Origin: Thermoleophilia bacterium
Lineage (GTDB): Bacteria; Actinomycetota; Thermoleophilia; RBG-16-64-13
DNA: 64,000 nucleotides
Direction of reading: 5' to 3'
NCBI GenBank assembly: GCA_027493445.1
Contig: JAOSKU010000001.1
Span: forward strand, 3,182,822-3,246,821
Every line of letters starts with the position of its first letter. Within the stretch, counting starts at the first letter, position 1. Of this stretch, positions 27,053 through 36,526 are shown piece after piece. A program made the translations under genes and the position numbers. Under the pieces are notes generated by a model, which saw nothing but the letters and a program-made list of their open reading frames with translations, was not told the origin of the DNA and did not search any database.

Positions 27053-27743
27053 AAAGATAAAGTCGGGCTACTGGAAGATCCCCGTTTTGCACGAGATCGA
27101 TTTCAGCGTGGAAGAGGGGGAGATGGTGCTCGTGATCGGTCCCAACGGGGCCGGCAAATCCACTCTCATGAAGACGATCGCGCGGTTGCTGTGGATCACA
27201 TCCGGCGAGATCAGTTTCAGAGGCCGGGACGCCTTGAAGCTCCAGGCTCACGACATGGCCGCCCTGGGTCTGGGCTACGTGCCCCAGGATCACAATGTGT
27301 TTCCCGATCTGACCGTGGAGGACAATCTGCGCATCAGCTTCCTTGACAAGGCGGAGTTCCACGAGACGCTCAGATCCGTCTACGACCGCTTCCCCGTCCT
27401 CGGAGAGCGAAGAAGACAGCGCGCCGGCACACTGAGCGGCGGCGAGCGCCAGATGTTGGCAATCGGGTGTGCCCTCATGCAGAAGCCTGTTCTGCTCGTG
27501 CTGGATGAGCCCACTTCCGGCCTCGCGCCGCAGATCAGGGGAGAGCTGAACGACATCATCATCGACATCAACAGCGGAGGCACCAGCATCGTCTGGGTTG
27601 TCGAGGAAAACCCGGAGGAGGCGTTGAGAAGGGCGGAACGCGTGTACTTCTTGGACTCTGGAACCGTGAAGAAGACTGGTGATCCAGGGGAGTTCCTCGG
27701 TGAGCACAGCCTGGAGGAGCTTTTCCTCGGGGCGGGGACCTGA
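27033..27743 (+). CDS. LivF-type ABC ATPase (second importer)
   Basis: A 236-residue ATPase: Walker A GPNGAGKST, signature LSGGERQ, Walker B VLLVLDEPTSGLAP. ATG overlaps the end of the fusion gene by 20 bases. Carries canonical catalytic residues, except that the His-loop region reads WVVEENPEEAL with Glu in place of the switch His. Pairs with the LivG half of the fusion. Confidence 0.9.
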   Translation: MNLLKLEKIKSGYWKIPVLHEIDFSVEEGEMVLVIGPNGAGKSTLMKTIARLLWITSGEISFRGRDALKLQAHDMAALGLGYVPQDHNVFPDLTVEDNLRISFLDKAEFHETLRSVYDRFPVLGERRRQRAGTLSGGERQMLAIGCALMQKPVLLVLDEPTSGLAPQIRGELNDIIIDINSGGTSIVWVVEENPEEALRRAERVYFLDSGTVKKTGDPGEFLGEHSLEELFLGAGT

Positions 27744-27835
27744 GAGGTACCGGACGAAAGGAGGATTCGCCAGAGAGCTTGTCTGAGGGTCATGAGGGAG
27801 TCTCTATGCACACGAGTGGAGACAGGGGGTACGAG

Positions 27836-29146
27836 ATGAGGATCAGAGTTGGTCAAGGTCGATTGGTCGCGCTACTGCTAGCGCTCTTCTTGGTCGCGAT
27901 GTTGGCCTTTGGGGTCGCGGGGTGTGGAGGCGACGAGGAGGCCACCACGACTACGGGGGAGACGACGTCTGACGATACCGAAACGACCGGAGCTGCCGAA
28001 GGCGGGGAGATACCGATCGGGTTCCTGACGTCGTATACCGGTGAGCTTGGGGCCTACGGCGACATGTGGTTCAGCGCCGCGAAGATGGCGGTCGACGAGA
28101 TCAACGCCGCCGGAGGCGTGCTCGGGAAGCAGATCAAGCTCTACACAGAGGACGACCAGACGAACGTCGAGGAAGGTGTGAGGGCGGCCCGCAAGCTCAT
28201 CAACGTGAACAAGGTCGTGGCGATCGCCGGTCCCACATCGGACGTGTTGCTGGCGGTCTGGCCCATCGCCAAGGACAGCAAGGTGGTTGTGAGTTCCCAA
28301 GCGGCCGGAACCACCAAGTTCGACAACATGGGCGGTGACTACGAGTTCCGCACGGTGGCGTCCGACTCTTTCGACGGCCGCGTGGCCGCGCAGGTGATGT
28401 TCGAGGAAAAGGGATACAAGAAGATCGCCCTGCTTTACGAGAATGACGAAGGTCGAAAGAGCATTGCGAATGTGACCAAGCAGGCCTTCCTCGATCTGGG
28501 TGGGGAAATCCTGGAGGAGGTCACGTTTGCTCCCAAGCAATCGACTTACTCCGCCGAGCTCAAGAAGATCGCCGACTCGAATCCGGAGTGTGTCTGGCTG
28601 GGAGCCGGCCAGGAGTCCGCGACTATCCTCTTCAAGGATGCGAGCCAGCGGGGATACGATTGGCAGTGGATGGTTGCCTCCGATATAGCCGTGGCGGAGA
28701 TGTTCGAGCTCATCGGTGAGGACGTGCTCGAAGGCACTCTGACCGAGATGCCGAGCGCGGATCCGAATGAGCCTCGATTCGTGGAATGGGCCGAAAGGTT
28801 CACCGCGGAGTTCGGCATCGAGGCCGGCGGCGGCTTCCAATCCAACTCGTACGATCAGATGGTTGTCCTCGCCCTGGCCATGGTTGCCGCGGGTGAGACG
28901 ACCGGCGAAGGCATCAACGCCAACTACAAGGCTATCGCCAGTCCTCCCGGCGAGCTGGTCTACACGTTCGAGGAGGGCGCCAAGCTGCTCGCGGAAGGCA
29001 AGGAGATCAATTACGAGGGTGTATCCGGCCCGCTTGACTTCGACGAGTATGGGAACGTGGCGGGAAGCTACGCCTCGATGGTCGCCACCGCTGGCGAATG
29101 GAAGGAGATCAAATTCTACCCAGCCTCTGAATTCCTCGTCGAGTAG
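27836..29146 (+). CDS. ABC importer substrate-binding lipoprotein (second importer)
   Basis: Peripla_BP_6-type binding protein of 436 residues from ATG 27836 (preceded by AGGGGG). Signal peptide RLVALLLALFLVAMLAFG ends in lipobox GVAGC with Cys30, then a Thr/Glu-rich linker and the mature fold beginning IPIGFLTSYTGELG. In contrast to the other two importers, this gene follows the permease genes. A longer start at 27779 (TTG) is possible but unneeded. It lies directly before the nitrilase and Mo-hydroxylase genes, so the imported compound is probably their substrate. Ligand not predictable; the family binds amino acids, amides, aromatics and urea. Confidence 0.92.
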   Translation: MRIRVGQGRLVALLLALFLVAMLAFGVAGCGGDEEATTTTGETTSDDTETTGAAEGGEIPIGFLTSYTGELGAYGDMWFSAAKMAVDEINAAGGVLGKQIKLYTEDDQTNVEEGVRAARKLINVNKVVAIAGPTSDVLLAVWPIAKDSKVVVSSQAAGTTKFDNMGGDYEFRTVASDSFDGRVAAQVMFEEKGYKKIALLYENDEGRKSIANVTKQAFLDLGGEILEEVTFAPKQSTYSAELKKIADSNPECVWLGAGQESATILFKDASQRGYDWQWMVASDIAVAEMFELIGEDVLEGTLTEMPSADPNEPRFVEWAERFTAEFGIEAGGGFQSNSYDQMVVLALAMVAAGETTGEGINANYKAIASPPGELVYTFEEGAKLLAEGKEINYEGVSGPLDFDEYGNVAGSYASMVATAGEWKEIKFYPASEFLVE

Positions 29147-29301
29147 AAACTGGGGGCAGGTTCTATGGCCGCGTAGGTCGTGGATGACCGGTGTTCCCTG
29201 TGTCTCAGTCGTATCGGGCACGGGCACAGGGAACACATCCCCTGCCAACCGACAACGGATATGAATGCATCATCAACTTCCTCCATCCCGACAACGGCAG
29301 C

Positions 29302-30174
29302 ATGATGACAGAGCACCGAGACGGCGATCTCCGCATCCTTCTCGTCCAGATGGCTCCCTGGCTTTGCGCCGGCATGGGCCACGACCAGCGAGAGGCGAAT
29401 CTCGAGCACGGCGCGGCGCTAGTGAGGAGACGGTTAGCCGACTTGGGTCAGGCGGAGCAGGTGGTCGACTTGGTGGTGTTCCCGGAGTTCGCCTTCGATG
29501 GTCCCGCATCTGCCCTGGCAGATCCGGAGACGACCATCGCAGGCTCCAGCGAAAGAATACTCGAGGCCATGAGCGGGCTTGCGGCCGAGGTGCGTGCGAC
29601 GGTGATCGCGCCCGCGTACTCGGTCGGGCCGGAGAGGTGGCACAACACCTGTTTTGCCGTGGGGCCCGACGGCGCTCGATCAGAAGGCTACGAGAAGATA
29701 CACACGTATCCTCCTGAGCAGCGTGTGGTCGCGAGAGGTCGCAGGCTTGTGACAGTCGACGTGCGCGGTTTTTCTGTAGGCCTGCAGATCTGTTATGACC
29801 TTGCATTCCCCGAGCCGGCACGGTGTCTCAGGTTGCTGGGGGCCGATGTGCTTGTCTATCCCACGATGGCCCCTCAATGGCTCATGAACCGCTTCAAAGT
29901 GCTGGCCGCGGCTCGGGCGATCGAGAACCAAGTTTTCGTGGCCGTGGTGAACGCAGTCGGGGTCCACCCGACGAGCGGGGACACTCTCGGCGGGGGCAGT
30001 GTCGTGGCGTACCCCGACGGGCACCGACTCGCTCTGGGCGCTGATGAGGATGTCGGTCTCGTTGTTCTCGAGTACCAGGACCTGACGAGGGTTCGAGCTG
30101 AGTTGGATATTCTTGCAGACCGGGTGCCCGAGGCGTATGCGGGCCTTTTTCCCGGAGCAGCTTCAGCGTCCTAG
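29302..30174 (+). CDS. Carbon-nitrogen hydrolase (nitrilase superfamily amidase)
   Basis: Amidase of about 290 residues with the full Glu-Lys-Cys triad: E62 in VVFPEFAF, K132 in GYEKIHTYP, C164 in QICYDLAFPEPAR. The family hydrolyses amides, N-carbamoyl amines (beta-ureidopropionase) or nitriles in the cytoplasm. The ATG at 29302 begins just before the first strand; the ORF extends 37 codons upstream without family features. Position between an importer and a Mo hydroxylase suggests a ring-opened amide or carbamoyl intermediate as substrate. Confidence 0.88.
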   Translation: MMTEHRDGDLRILLVQMAPWLCAGMGHDQREANLEHGAALVRRRLADLGQAEQVVDLVVFPEFAFDGPASALADPETTIAGSSERILEAMSGLAAEVRATVIAPAYSVGPERWHNTCFAVGPDGARSEGYEKIHTYPPEQRVVARGRRLVTVDVRGFSVGLQICYDLAFPEPARCLRLLGADVLVYPTMAPQWLMNRFKVLAAARAIENQVFVAVVNAVGVHPTSGDTLGGGSVVAYPDGHRLALGADEDVGLVVLEYQDLTRVRAELDILADRVPEAYAGLFPGAASAS

Positions 30175-30207
30175 GCACGCCACCAGTAAAGACCGAGGGA
30201 GTACACG

Positions 30208-31068
30208 ATGCTGTCTGGAACCGAGTATGTCCGACCCTCAACCATGGACGAGGCGTCTGGCCTTCTTGCGAATGATGAAGGCGCGGTCGTTCTGGCGGGT
30301 GGAACTGACGTTCTGGTCGCGGCGTTCGCCGGCCGAATGTCGGTCTCGACTCTGGTTGACGTCTCATCGTTGCCTGAGTTGAAGGGCGTCGAGGACTGGG
30401 GTGACTGCGTGTGGATAGGCGCGTTGACCACCATGACCAAGCTCTGCGCCTCGGATGTGGTCAACCGGGTTCTTCCCGGGCTGGGGAGCGCCGCAGCGGC
30501 GATGGGGTGCTGGCAGGTGCGAAACCGAGCCACGATCGGTGGCAACCTGTGCAACGCCTCGCCGTCCGCGGAAATGGGCCCTCCGCTCCTCGTCTACGAG
30601 GCTGCTGTTGACTTGGACGGAGTCGGGGGCAAACGTCGGCTGCCGATCTCGGAATTCTTCAAAGGCCCTGGTGAAACAGCGCTGGCGAAGGGCGAACTTG
30701 TCACGGGGATCCGCATCCCCAAGCCGGACGCAGGTCTGCGTGTTGCCTACGTACGCCGGGCCCTGCGGCGATCCATGGACATCCCGCTGGTGAATGTCGC
30801 GGTGGGCGTCCAGATGGGGGATGGTGTCGGCGTCGATGCCCGAGTGGCGCTGGGCGCCGTGGCCCCGGTTCCTTTCCGAGTACCGGTGGCGGAAGAGATC
30901 TTGGTGGGACGCCCTCTCACCGACTCCGTGATCCAGGAAGCCGCCGAAGGAGCCTGCTGTCCGGCCCGACCCATAACCGACGTGCGGGCCACGGCCGAGT
31001 ACCGGCTCGCGATGGTCGAGGTCCTCGTGCGCCGAGCGCTTATTCAGCTTGCGGAGGAGTCCGTATGA
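30208..31068 (+). CDS. Mo hydroxylase FAD subunit (CoxM/XdhB type), cluster 1
   Basis: FAD-binding medium subunit of 286 residues of the xanthine oxidase family. Flavin motifs AGGTDVL near residue 32 and TIGGNLCNASP near 109 are present. Receives electrons from the [2Fe-2S] subunit and passes them to NAD or ferredoxin. ATG has GAGGGAG upstream. The stop overlaps the small subunit's ATG (ATGA), a typical M-S-L operon. Confidence 0.92.
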   Translation: MLSGTEYVRPSTMDEASGLLANDEGAVVLAGGTDVLVAAFAGRMSVSTLVDVSSLPELKGVEDWGDCVWIGALTTMTKLCASDVVNRVLPGLGSAAAAMGCWQVRNRATIGGNLCNASPSAEMGPPLLVYEAAVDLDGVGGKRRLPISEFFKGPGETALAKGELVTGIRIPKPDAGLRVAYVRRALRRSMDIPLVNVAVGVQMGDGVGVDARVALGAVAPVPFRVPVAEEILVGRPLTDSVIQEAAEGACCPARPITDVRATAEYRLAMVEVLVRRALIQLAEESV

Positions 31069-31577
31069 GAAAGCAGCTAATCACCCTCACCGTGAACGGA
31101 GACCGGTGCGAGGTCGCGGTCACCCCGGACATGCGACTGCTGGACCTGATCCGCGACGAGTTGGAGCTCAAAGGGACCAAGGAAGGATGCGGCGAGGGTG
31201 AGTGTGGAGCCTGCACGGTCATCATGAACGGTCTACCCGTGAACGCCTGTCTGGTCCTGGCACCCCAGGCGGCCGAGGCCGACATCGTGACCATCGAGGG
31301 CTTGACCACGAACGGCACCATGAGCCTCCTGCAGCGGCAGTTCCTGGACAACGGAGCGGTGCAGTGCGGCTTCTGCAGCCCGGGAATGATCATGACGGCC
31401 AAGGCGCTCCTCGACGACAACCCGGCGCCCAGCGAGGACGACGTCCGCGACGCGCTCTCCGGCAACCTCTGCCGCTGCACCGGCTACGAGAAGATCGTCG
31501 ACGCTGTACTGGTCACCGCGGCACTGGTCGGCCAGGGATCGGCCGAGTCAGTCCCGGGTGAGGGAGGTGCCGCGTGA
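31065..31577 (+). CDS. Mo hydroxylase [2Fe-2S] subunit (CoxS type), cluster 1
   Basis: A 170-residue protein with two [2Fe-2S] clusters: plant-type C42, C47, C50, C62 and the helical CO-dehydrogenase-type C101, C104, C136, C138. Transfers electrons from molybdopterin to FAD. Overlaps both neighbours by four bases, as expected for stoichiometric synthesis. Confidence 0.95.
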   Translation: MRKQLITLTVNGDRCEVAVTPDMRLLDLIRDELELKGTKEGCGEGECGACTVIMNGLPVNACLVLAPQAAEADIVTIEGLTTNGTMSLLQRQFLDNGAVQCGFCSPGMIMTAKALLDDNPAPSEDDVRDALSGNLCRCTGYEKIVDAVLVTAALVGQGSAESVPGEGGAA

Positions 31578-33892
31578 GCGCCTTCACTTACGTCGGCAAG
31601 CGCCTCCCGCCCGTAGACGGCGAGGAGCGGGCCAGCGGGCGGGCCCAGTATGTCACCGACATCAAGCTGCCGGGCATGCTGCACGGCAAGATTCTTCGCA
31701 GCCCCCTGCCGCACGCGCGCATCGCGAGCATCGATACCTCGGCCGCCGAAGCCCTGCCTGGGGTCAAAGCGGTGGCCACCTGGGCGGACACTCCCGGAGT
31801 GTCCTTCGGCCCCATACCGGCGTTCGAGGACTGGACCATCCTGGCCAAAGACAAGGTCCGTTTCGTGGGTGAGGAGGTGGCGGCCGTGGCTGCGGTGGAC
31901 GAGGCCACCGCCTTGCGCGCCCTGGATCTCATCGAGGTCGAATACGAGGAGCTGCCCGCCGTTTTCGACCCGGTCGAGGCCATGAAGCCCGGCGCCCCCA
32001 GCATCAACGGGCGGGAGCGCAATGTGGTCATGCCCTTCTCGCTGGAGCGGGGTGACGTGGACGGGGCCCTCGCGGGCGCCGACCTGGTGCTCGAGGAGGA
32101 CTACTACACCAACCAGGTCTACCAGGCCTACATGGAGACCATGGCCGGGGTGGTGCGTCCCGAGAAGCACGGCGGCTTTACCATGTGGCTGCCCATCCAG
32201 ATCCCCAACAAGTCTCGGTTGACCTACGGCAAGGCTCTGGGCGTCCGGCCGGAGGATATCCGCATCATCAAGCCCTTCATGGGCGGAGCCTTCGGCGCGA
32301 AGATGGAGGTCGATCTGCACCTGGTCGCCGCCGTGCTGGCCCGCAAGTGCGGGCGCCCGGTGCGGATCGTCAACACCCGCCATGAGGACATCGTGGCGGG
32401 CAACCCGCGGGTGCCCATGCACATCCACTTGAAGATGGGCTTCATGCGCGACGGCCGCTTTGCCGCCAAGGAGGTACGCATCGTGGCCGCCAACGGCGGC
32501 CGCACTGTGTACTCGCCGCCTATCATGGCCACGGCGTGCTACCGGGTCGACACTCTCTACACCTTCGAGAACGTGCGGGCGGAAGGGTACGCCGTAGACA
32601 CGAACACGGTCCCCACAGGTGCCTTCCGCGGCTTTGGCAACTCCCAGATGACCTTCCCTCTGGAGACAATGATCGACCAGGCGGCCGCGCAGCTGGGTCT
32701 CGATCCGGTGGCGATCCGGCGGCGCAACGCCGTCCCCACGGGCTATGTTTCGATCCATGGCTGGGAGGTGGGCAGCTCGGGACAGGAGCAAACGCTGGAC
32801 AACGTGGCCCGCATCTCGGGGTTGGCTTCCCGCCGGCGCCAAGCGGCGGACACAGGCCCTGTCCGGCGAGGCGTCGGGCTGGCCGCCTGCAATCACGTAT
32901 CCGGCAACAAAGCCTTCTTCCCGCCTTTCGATGGCTCCTCCTCCATCGTCCGCATCGCCGAGGACGGCAAGGTGATCGTGTTCCACGGCGAGTGTGACAT
33001 GGGTCAGGGGCAGACGACCGCGTTCTCCCAGATCGTGGCCGAGGCCTTGGGCGCCCGCCTGGAGGACGTCACGGTGGCCGAAGTGGATACTCAGGTCTCG
33101 CCCTACGGGCTGGGCTCGTTCGCCACCCGGGGTACCACCATCGGCGGCATGGGCGTCAAGAAGGGGGCCGACGCGGCCAAGGAGCTTCTGCTGCAGGCCG
33201 CTGCCGAGCACTTCGGCGCCGACATCTTGGCCCTCGACACCGAGCAGTCCGAGGTCTACCTCAAGGCCGACCCTAGCAGGCGGGTCTCGTTCGGCCACCT
33301 CGCCCGGGGCTTCATCTTCACTCACGGCGGTCTGCCCATGGTCGCTCAGGGCCACTACGTCCCGAACACTGTCGCGCCCGACCCCAAGACCAAGTACGGC
33401 AACGTCTCGCCGGCCTACGTCTTCGGGGCGCACGTGGCCGAGGTGGAGGTGGACACCGAGACCGGCGAGGTGCGGGTCACCGGCTATTGGGCCAGCCACG
33501 ACGTGGGTCGTGCCATCAACCCCATGCAGCTCGAGGGCCAGGTGCAGGGCGGCGTGGCCCAGGGCATCGGCTGGGCCCTGATGGAGGACATGATCACCCG
33601 CGAAGGCCGCATAGCGAACCCCACTCTACTCGACTACCGGGTGCCGGGAAGCAAGGACGTGCCTCGGGTGACGTGCGACTTCGTGGAGCCGGTGGACCCG
33701 AATGGTCCTTTCGGGGCGAAAGGCATCGGCGAGCCGGCTCTGAATCCTGTACCGGCAGCGGTGGCCAACGCCATCTACGACGCCATCGGCATCCGCTTCA
33801 CCGAGCTGCCCATCACGGCGGAGAAGGTGCTGGCGGCCCTGCGCGCTCGCGAAGCCGCCCAACGCGGCCGCGGCGGCCAAGGCTTCGTTTGA
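31574..33892 (+). CDS. Mo hydroxylase molybdopterin subunit (CoxL/XdhA type), cluster 1
   Basis: Catalytic subunit of 772 residues. Shows the Mo-cofactor motifs MGGAFGAKME, GAFRGFGN, DMGQGQTT and the catalytic Glu in GAKGIGEPALNP near the C-terminus. Hydroxylates a C-H next to N in heterocycles or an aldehyde using water. Not CO dehydrogenase, since the CoxL active-site loop AYRCSFR is absent. The last dozen codons and the stop lie in a 45-base repeat also found at 63252-63297. A diverged, broken copy lies at 39094-40650. Natural substrate unknown; neighbours suggest an N-heterocycle. Confidence 0.93.
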   Translation: MSAFTYVGKRLPPVDGEERASGRAQYVTDIKLPGMLHGKILRSPLPHARIASIDTSAAEALPGVKAVATWADTPGVSFGPIPAFEDWTILAKDKVRFVGEEVAAVAAVDEATALRALDLIEVEYEELPAVFDPVEAMKPGAPSINGRERNVVMPFSLERGDVDGALAGADLVLEEDYYTNQVYQAYMETMAGVVRPEKHGGFTMWLPIQIPNKSRLTYGKALGVRPEDIRIIKPFMGGAFGAKMEVDLHLVAAVLARKCGRPVRIVNTRHEDIVAGNPRVPMHIHLKMGFMRDGRFAAKEVRIVAANGGRTVYSPPIMATACYRVDTLYTFENVRAEGYAVDTNTVPTGAFRGFGNSQMTFPLETMIDQAAAQLGLDPVAIRRRNAVPTGYVSIHGWEVGSSGQEQTLDNVARISGLASRRRQAADTGPVRRGVGLAACNHVSGNKAFFPPFDGSSSIVRIAEDGKVIVFHGECDMGQGQTTAFSQIVAEALGARLEDVTVAEVDTQVSPYGLGSFATRGTTIGGMGVKKGADAAKELLLQAAAEHFGADILALDTEQSEVYLKADPSRRVSFGHLARGFIFTHGGLPMVAQGHYVPNTVAPDPKTKYGNVSPAYVFGAHVAEVEVDTETGEVRVTGYWASHDVGRAINPMQLEGQVQGGVAQGIGWALMEDMITREGRIANPTLLDYRVPGSKDVPRVTCDFVEPVDPNGPFGAKGIGEPALNPVPAAVANAIYDAIGIRFTELPITAEKVLAALRAREAAQRGRGGQGFV

Positions 33893-33898
33893 AACGAG
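33854..33898 (+). repeat. Partial MITE-end repeat overlapping CoxL stop
   Basis: This 45-base GC-rich stretch matches 63252-63297 almost base for base and resembles the right arm of the element at 62701-62866. It provides the C-terminal residues and TGA of the molybdopterin subunit, suggesting insertion or partial excision of a mobile repeat at the gene end. Confidence 0.6.
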
Positions 33899-33926
33899 CC
33901 GCAAGGCTCCCTCGGGGGAGGGCGAG

Positions 33927-34679
33927 ATGTGTGAGCGCTTGAAGGGCAGCGTGGCCCTGGTGACCGGCAGCCACCAGGGCATCGGTCTGGGCATCGCCCG
34001 GGTGCTGTGCCGCGAGGGGGCGGTTGTGTTCGTCAATGGCCGTTCCGCCGACCGGGTCGAGGCCGCCGTGACCGGGTTGTGCGCCCAGGGAGGCGACGCG
34101 CGGCCGGCCGTGGGGAGCGTGCTGGACTACGATCGCCTGACCGGGTTGGTCGCGGAGATCGTGGGGGCGTGCGGCCGTCTCGACATCCTGGTGAACAACG
34201 CCGTTGCCCCCAGCGTGAACGTGCCCTTTGCCCAGAGCACCCCCGAGGACTGGGAGCAGGACCTGGGGGTGGGCCTGCGCGGCTATCTGCTGGCGACGCG
34301 GGCCGTCATCAACCACATGCTGGAGCGAGATCGGGGGCGGATCATCCACATCTCCTCGTCGGCCGGCAAGGTGGGCAGCCCGAACCTGGCCGCCTACTCG
34401 ACCGCCAAGGGAGCCATCATCGCCTTCACGAAAGCCCTGGCCCGGGAGCTGGCCTCCACCGGGGTGCGGGTGAACTCGGTCGCGCCGGGGGCGACCAACA
34501 CGCCCATGCAGGATCGGCTGAGCGAGGAGTTCAAGGCCCACATGCGCTCCACCATCCCCGTGGGCCGGTACGCCGAGCCGGAGGAGATCGGCGAGATGGT
34601 AGCCTTCCTGGCCTCCGACGCGGCCGACTACATCACCGGCCAGGTCTTCAGCGTCGACGGCGGAAGGACCATGCAGTGA
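33927..34679 (+). CDS. Short-chain dehydrogenase/reductase, cluster 1
   Basis: Classical SDR of 250 residues: cofactor motif TGSHQGIG, NNA motif LVNNAVAPS, catalytic Ser in ISSSAGK and Tyr/Lys in YSTAKGA, with end YITGQVFSVDGG. Probably oxidises a hydroxy acid or sugar-acid-like intermediate with NAD(P). The gene's stop overlaps the GTG of the IlvD-type dehydratase. The loop VVFVNGRS after the second strand hints at NADP use. A broken copy is at 42478-43230. Confidence 0.92.
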   Translation: MCERLKGSVALVTGSHQGIGLGIARVLCREGAVVFVNGRSADRVEAAVTGLCAQGGDARPAVGSVLDYDRLTGLVAEIVGACGRLDILVNNAVAPSVNVPFAQSTPEDWEQDLGVGLRGYLLATRAVINHMLERDRGRIIHISSSAGKVGSPNLAAYSTAKGAIIAFTKALARELASTGVRVNSVAPGATNTPMQDRLSEEFKAHMRSTIPVGRYAEPEEIGEMVAFLASDAADYITGQVFSVDGGRTMQ

Positions 34680-36466
34680 GCGGGCCGCGGAAGCGGCAGC
34701 GGCCGGGACAACCTGTCCCCGGCGAGCTCGCCCCGCCGCCGGCACATGAGAAGGCCTCCGCGGCGCGGTCCCCCTTCCGCGCCGCGGACGGCCCCACACG
34801 GCCGCCTCGTGGTGATGCCCAGTCGCCCTCTTTCCTGCTGGGCTTTCGGCGGGCACTATATCGAGGGGTCGGCTACTCCCGGGATGAGGTTCGCCGCCCA
34901 CTGATCGGAGTGGCGAACAGCTGGGGTGAGATCAGCCCGGCCACCAAGCACCTGAACCGCCTGACCGAGCAAGTGAAGGCAGGTATTCGGGAGGCGGACG
35001 GCACGCCCATGGAGTTCGTGCTCTCCGGCCTCTGCGACGGCACCTGTGCGGCCGCCCCCGGCTTCAACCGCTACAACCTGCCCTGGCGGGACATCGCCGC
35101 CTCGTACATCGAGGCGGTGGCCCGGGCCAACATGTTCGATGGGCTGGTGCTGGTGGGCGTCTGCGACGAAGTGGTGCCGGCCCACCTGCTGGCGGCGCTG
35201 CGGGTCGACCTGCCCGGGCTGCTGGTGCTGGGTGGGTCGATGGAGCCCGGCCGCTCACCACTGCACGACGACCCGGTGTGGGCCGGCGAGATGACCTCGG
35301 CCTACGCCAGGGTGCAGGACGGCAGTGTGAGCCAGGCCCAGTACGAGGCTCTCGAGGCCTCGTGTTGCACGGGCGGGGGAGCATGTGGGGTCATGGGTAC
35401 GGCCGTCACCATGCAGGTGTTCGCCGAGGCGGCCGGCCTGGCGCTGCCGGGCAGCGCCACGGCCCCCGGAGGGGGCCTCGAGCTCGAGCAGCTCGCGCTC
35501 GAGGCCGGCCACCTGGCGGTGGCCCTGGTGGAGCAGGACCTGCGGCCCTCGGCTGTGCTCACCCAGGGCGCCCTCGAGAACGCCGTGCGGGCCACGGTCG
35601 CAGTCGGCGGATCGACCTGCGCCATCTTGCACGCCCTGGCCCTGGCCGACGAGGCTAGTCTGTCTCTGGAGCTGGACGACTTCGACCGCCTGAGCCGGGC
35701 CACACCCTGGCTTGTCGACGTGCTCCCTTCGGGCCGCCTGGCGGTGGCCGACTATCACTGCGCGGGAGGCGTGCCCGCCACGCTGAAGGCCCTGGCTCCG
35801 GTCCTGGATCGGGAAGTGCGCACGATCGTAGCCCCCTCCCTGGGTGAGCAACTGGCGGGCGTGCCGGCCGGCGATCCCCGGGTCATCCGTCCGCTGGACG
35901 ATCCGCTTGCCGCGGAGGGGGCCTTCGCCATCCTGCGCGGGACGCTGGCTCCGGGCGGAGCCGTCTTCAAGCAATCGGGTAGCGGCGTGCGGACCTTTCG
36001 CGGCCCGGCCCGCGTTTTCGCGGACGAGGAGGTAGCGGGCGAGGCCATCTTGGCCGGCGAAATCGAAGGCGGGGAGGTGCTGGTGGTGCGCGGGAGCGGT
36101 CCGAAAGGAGCTCCGGGCATGCCCTGCCTCTACGGCTCGGTTTGGCTGCTGAAGAGCCTGGGCCTGGACGACCGGGTGGCCCTGATCACCGACGGACGTC
36201 TCTCGGGCACCATCCGGGGCCTGGCCCTGGCCCACCTGAGTCCGGAGGCGGGAGAACCCGGGCCGTTGGCCGTGGTGCGCGACGGCGACGAGATCGTCAT
36301 CGATGTGGAGGCGCGGAGGGTCGATCTCCTGCTGCCCAAGGGGGAGCTGGAAGCGCGCGTGGCCTCCTGCCGGCCGGCGGCGGGCGACGCCGGCCGGGGA
36401 GCCCTGGCGCAGTACCGGGCGCTGGTGGGCCCGGCCGAGGAAGGGGCCGTCCTTCGGGTCCAGTAG
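34676..36466 (+). CDS. IlvD/Edd-family dehydratase, cluster 1
   Basis: FeS-dependent dehydratase of about 596 residues: Cys motifs GLCDGTC and SCCTGGGACGVMGTA as in dihydroxy-acid dehydratase, later KQSG, VVRGSGPKGAPGMP and DGRLSG. GTG start overlaps the SDR stop (GTGA) with GGAAGGA upstream. The N-terminal 50 residues are a Pro/Ala/Arg-rich extension not in the family, so a later start is possible, but none has a better site. Removes water from a dihydroxy acid; in a catabolic cluster a sugar-acid-like or ring-cleavage product is more likely than valine synthesis. A pseudogene copy is at 43227-44932. Confidence 0.9.
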   Translation: MSGPRKRQRPGQPVPGELAPPPAHEKASAARSPFRAADGPTRPPRGDAQSPSFLLGFRRALYRGVGYSRDEVRRPLIGVANSWGEISPATKHLNRLTEQVKAGIREADGTPMEFVLSGLCDGTCAAAPGFNRYNLPWRDIAASYIEAVARANMFDGLVLVGVCDEVVPAHLLAALRVDLPGLLVLGGSMEPGRSPLHDDPVWAGEMTSAYARVQDGSVSQAQYEALEASCCTGGGACGVMGTAVTMQVFAEAAGLALPGSATAPGGGLELEQLALEAGHLAVALVEQDLRPSAVLTQGALENAVRATVAVGGSTCAILHALALADEASLSLELDDFDRLSRATPWLVDVLPSGRLAVADYHCAGGVPATLKALAPVLDREVRTIVAPSLGEQLAGVPAGDPRVIRPLDDPLAAEGAFAILRGTLAPGGAVFKQSGSGVRTFRGPARVFADEEVAGEAILAGEIEGGEVLVVRGSGPKGAPGMPCLYGSVWLLKSLGLDDRVALITDGRLSGTIRGLALAHLSPEAGEPGPLAVVRDGDEIVIDVEARRVDLLLPKGELEARVASCRPAAGDAGRGALAQYRALVGPAEEGAVLRVQ

Positions 36467-36487
36467 GCAAGGCAGGCTCGACAAACC

Positions 36488-36505
36488 CGGCCCTTGAAAG
36501 GGCCG
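36488..36505 (+). terminator. Short hairpin between dehydratase and PreA-like genes
   Basis: Perfect eight-base arms CGGCCCTT and AAGGGCCG with a two-base gap. No T-tract. It could be a weak attenuator or mRNA-processing site inside the operon. Confidence 0.35.
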
Positions 36506-36526
36506 CGACGAGTAGGGAGCAAGGTC

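Noticed and set aside
30208-33892. Aerobic CO dehydrogenase (coxMSL)
   Set aside because: Subunit order fits, but the large subunit lacks the AYRCSFR active-site loop of true CoxL.
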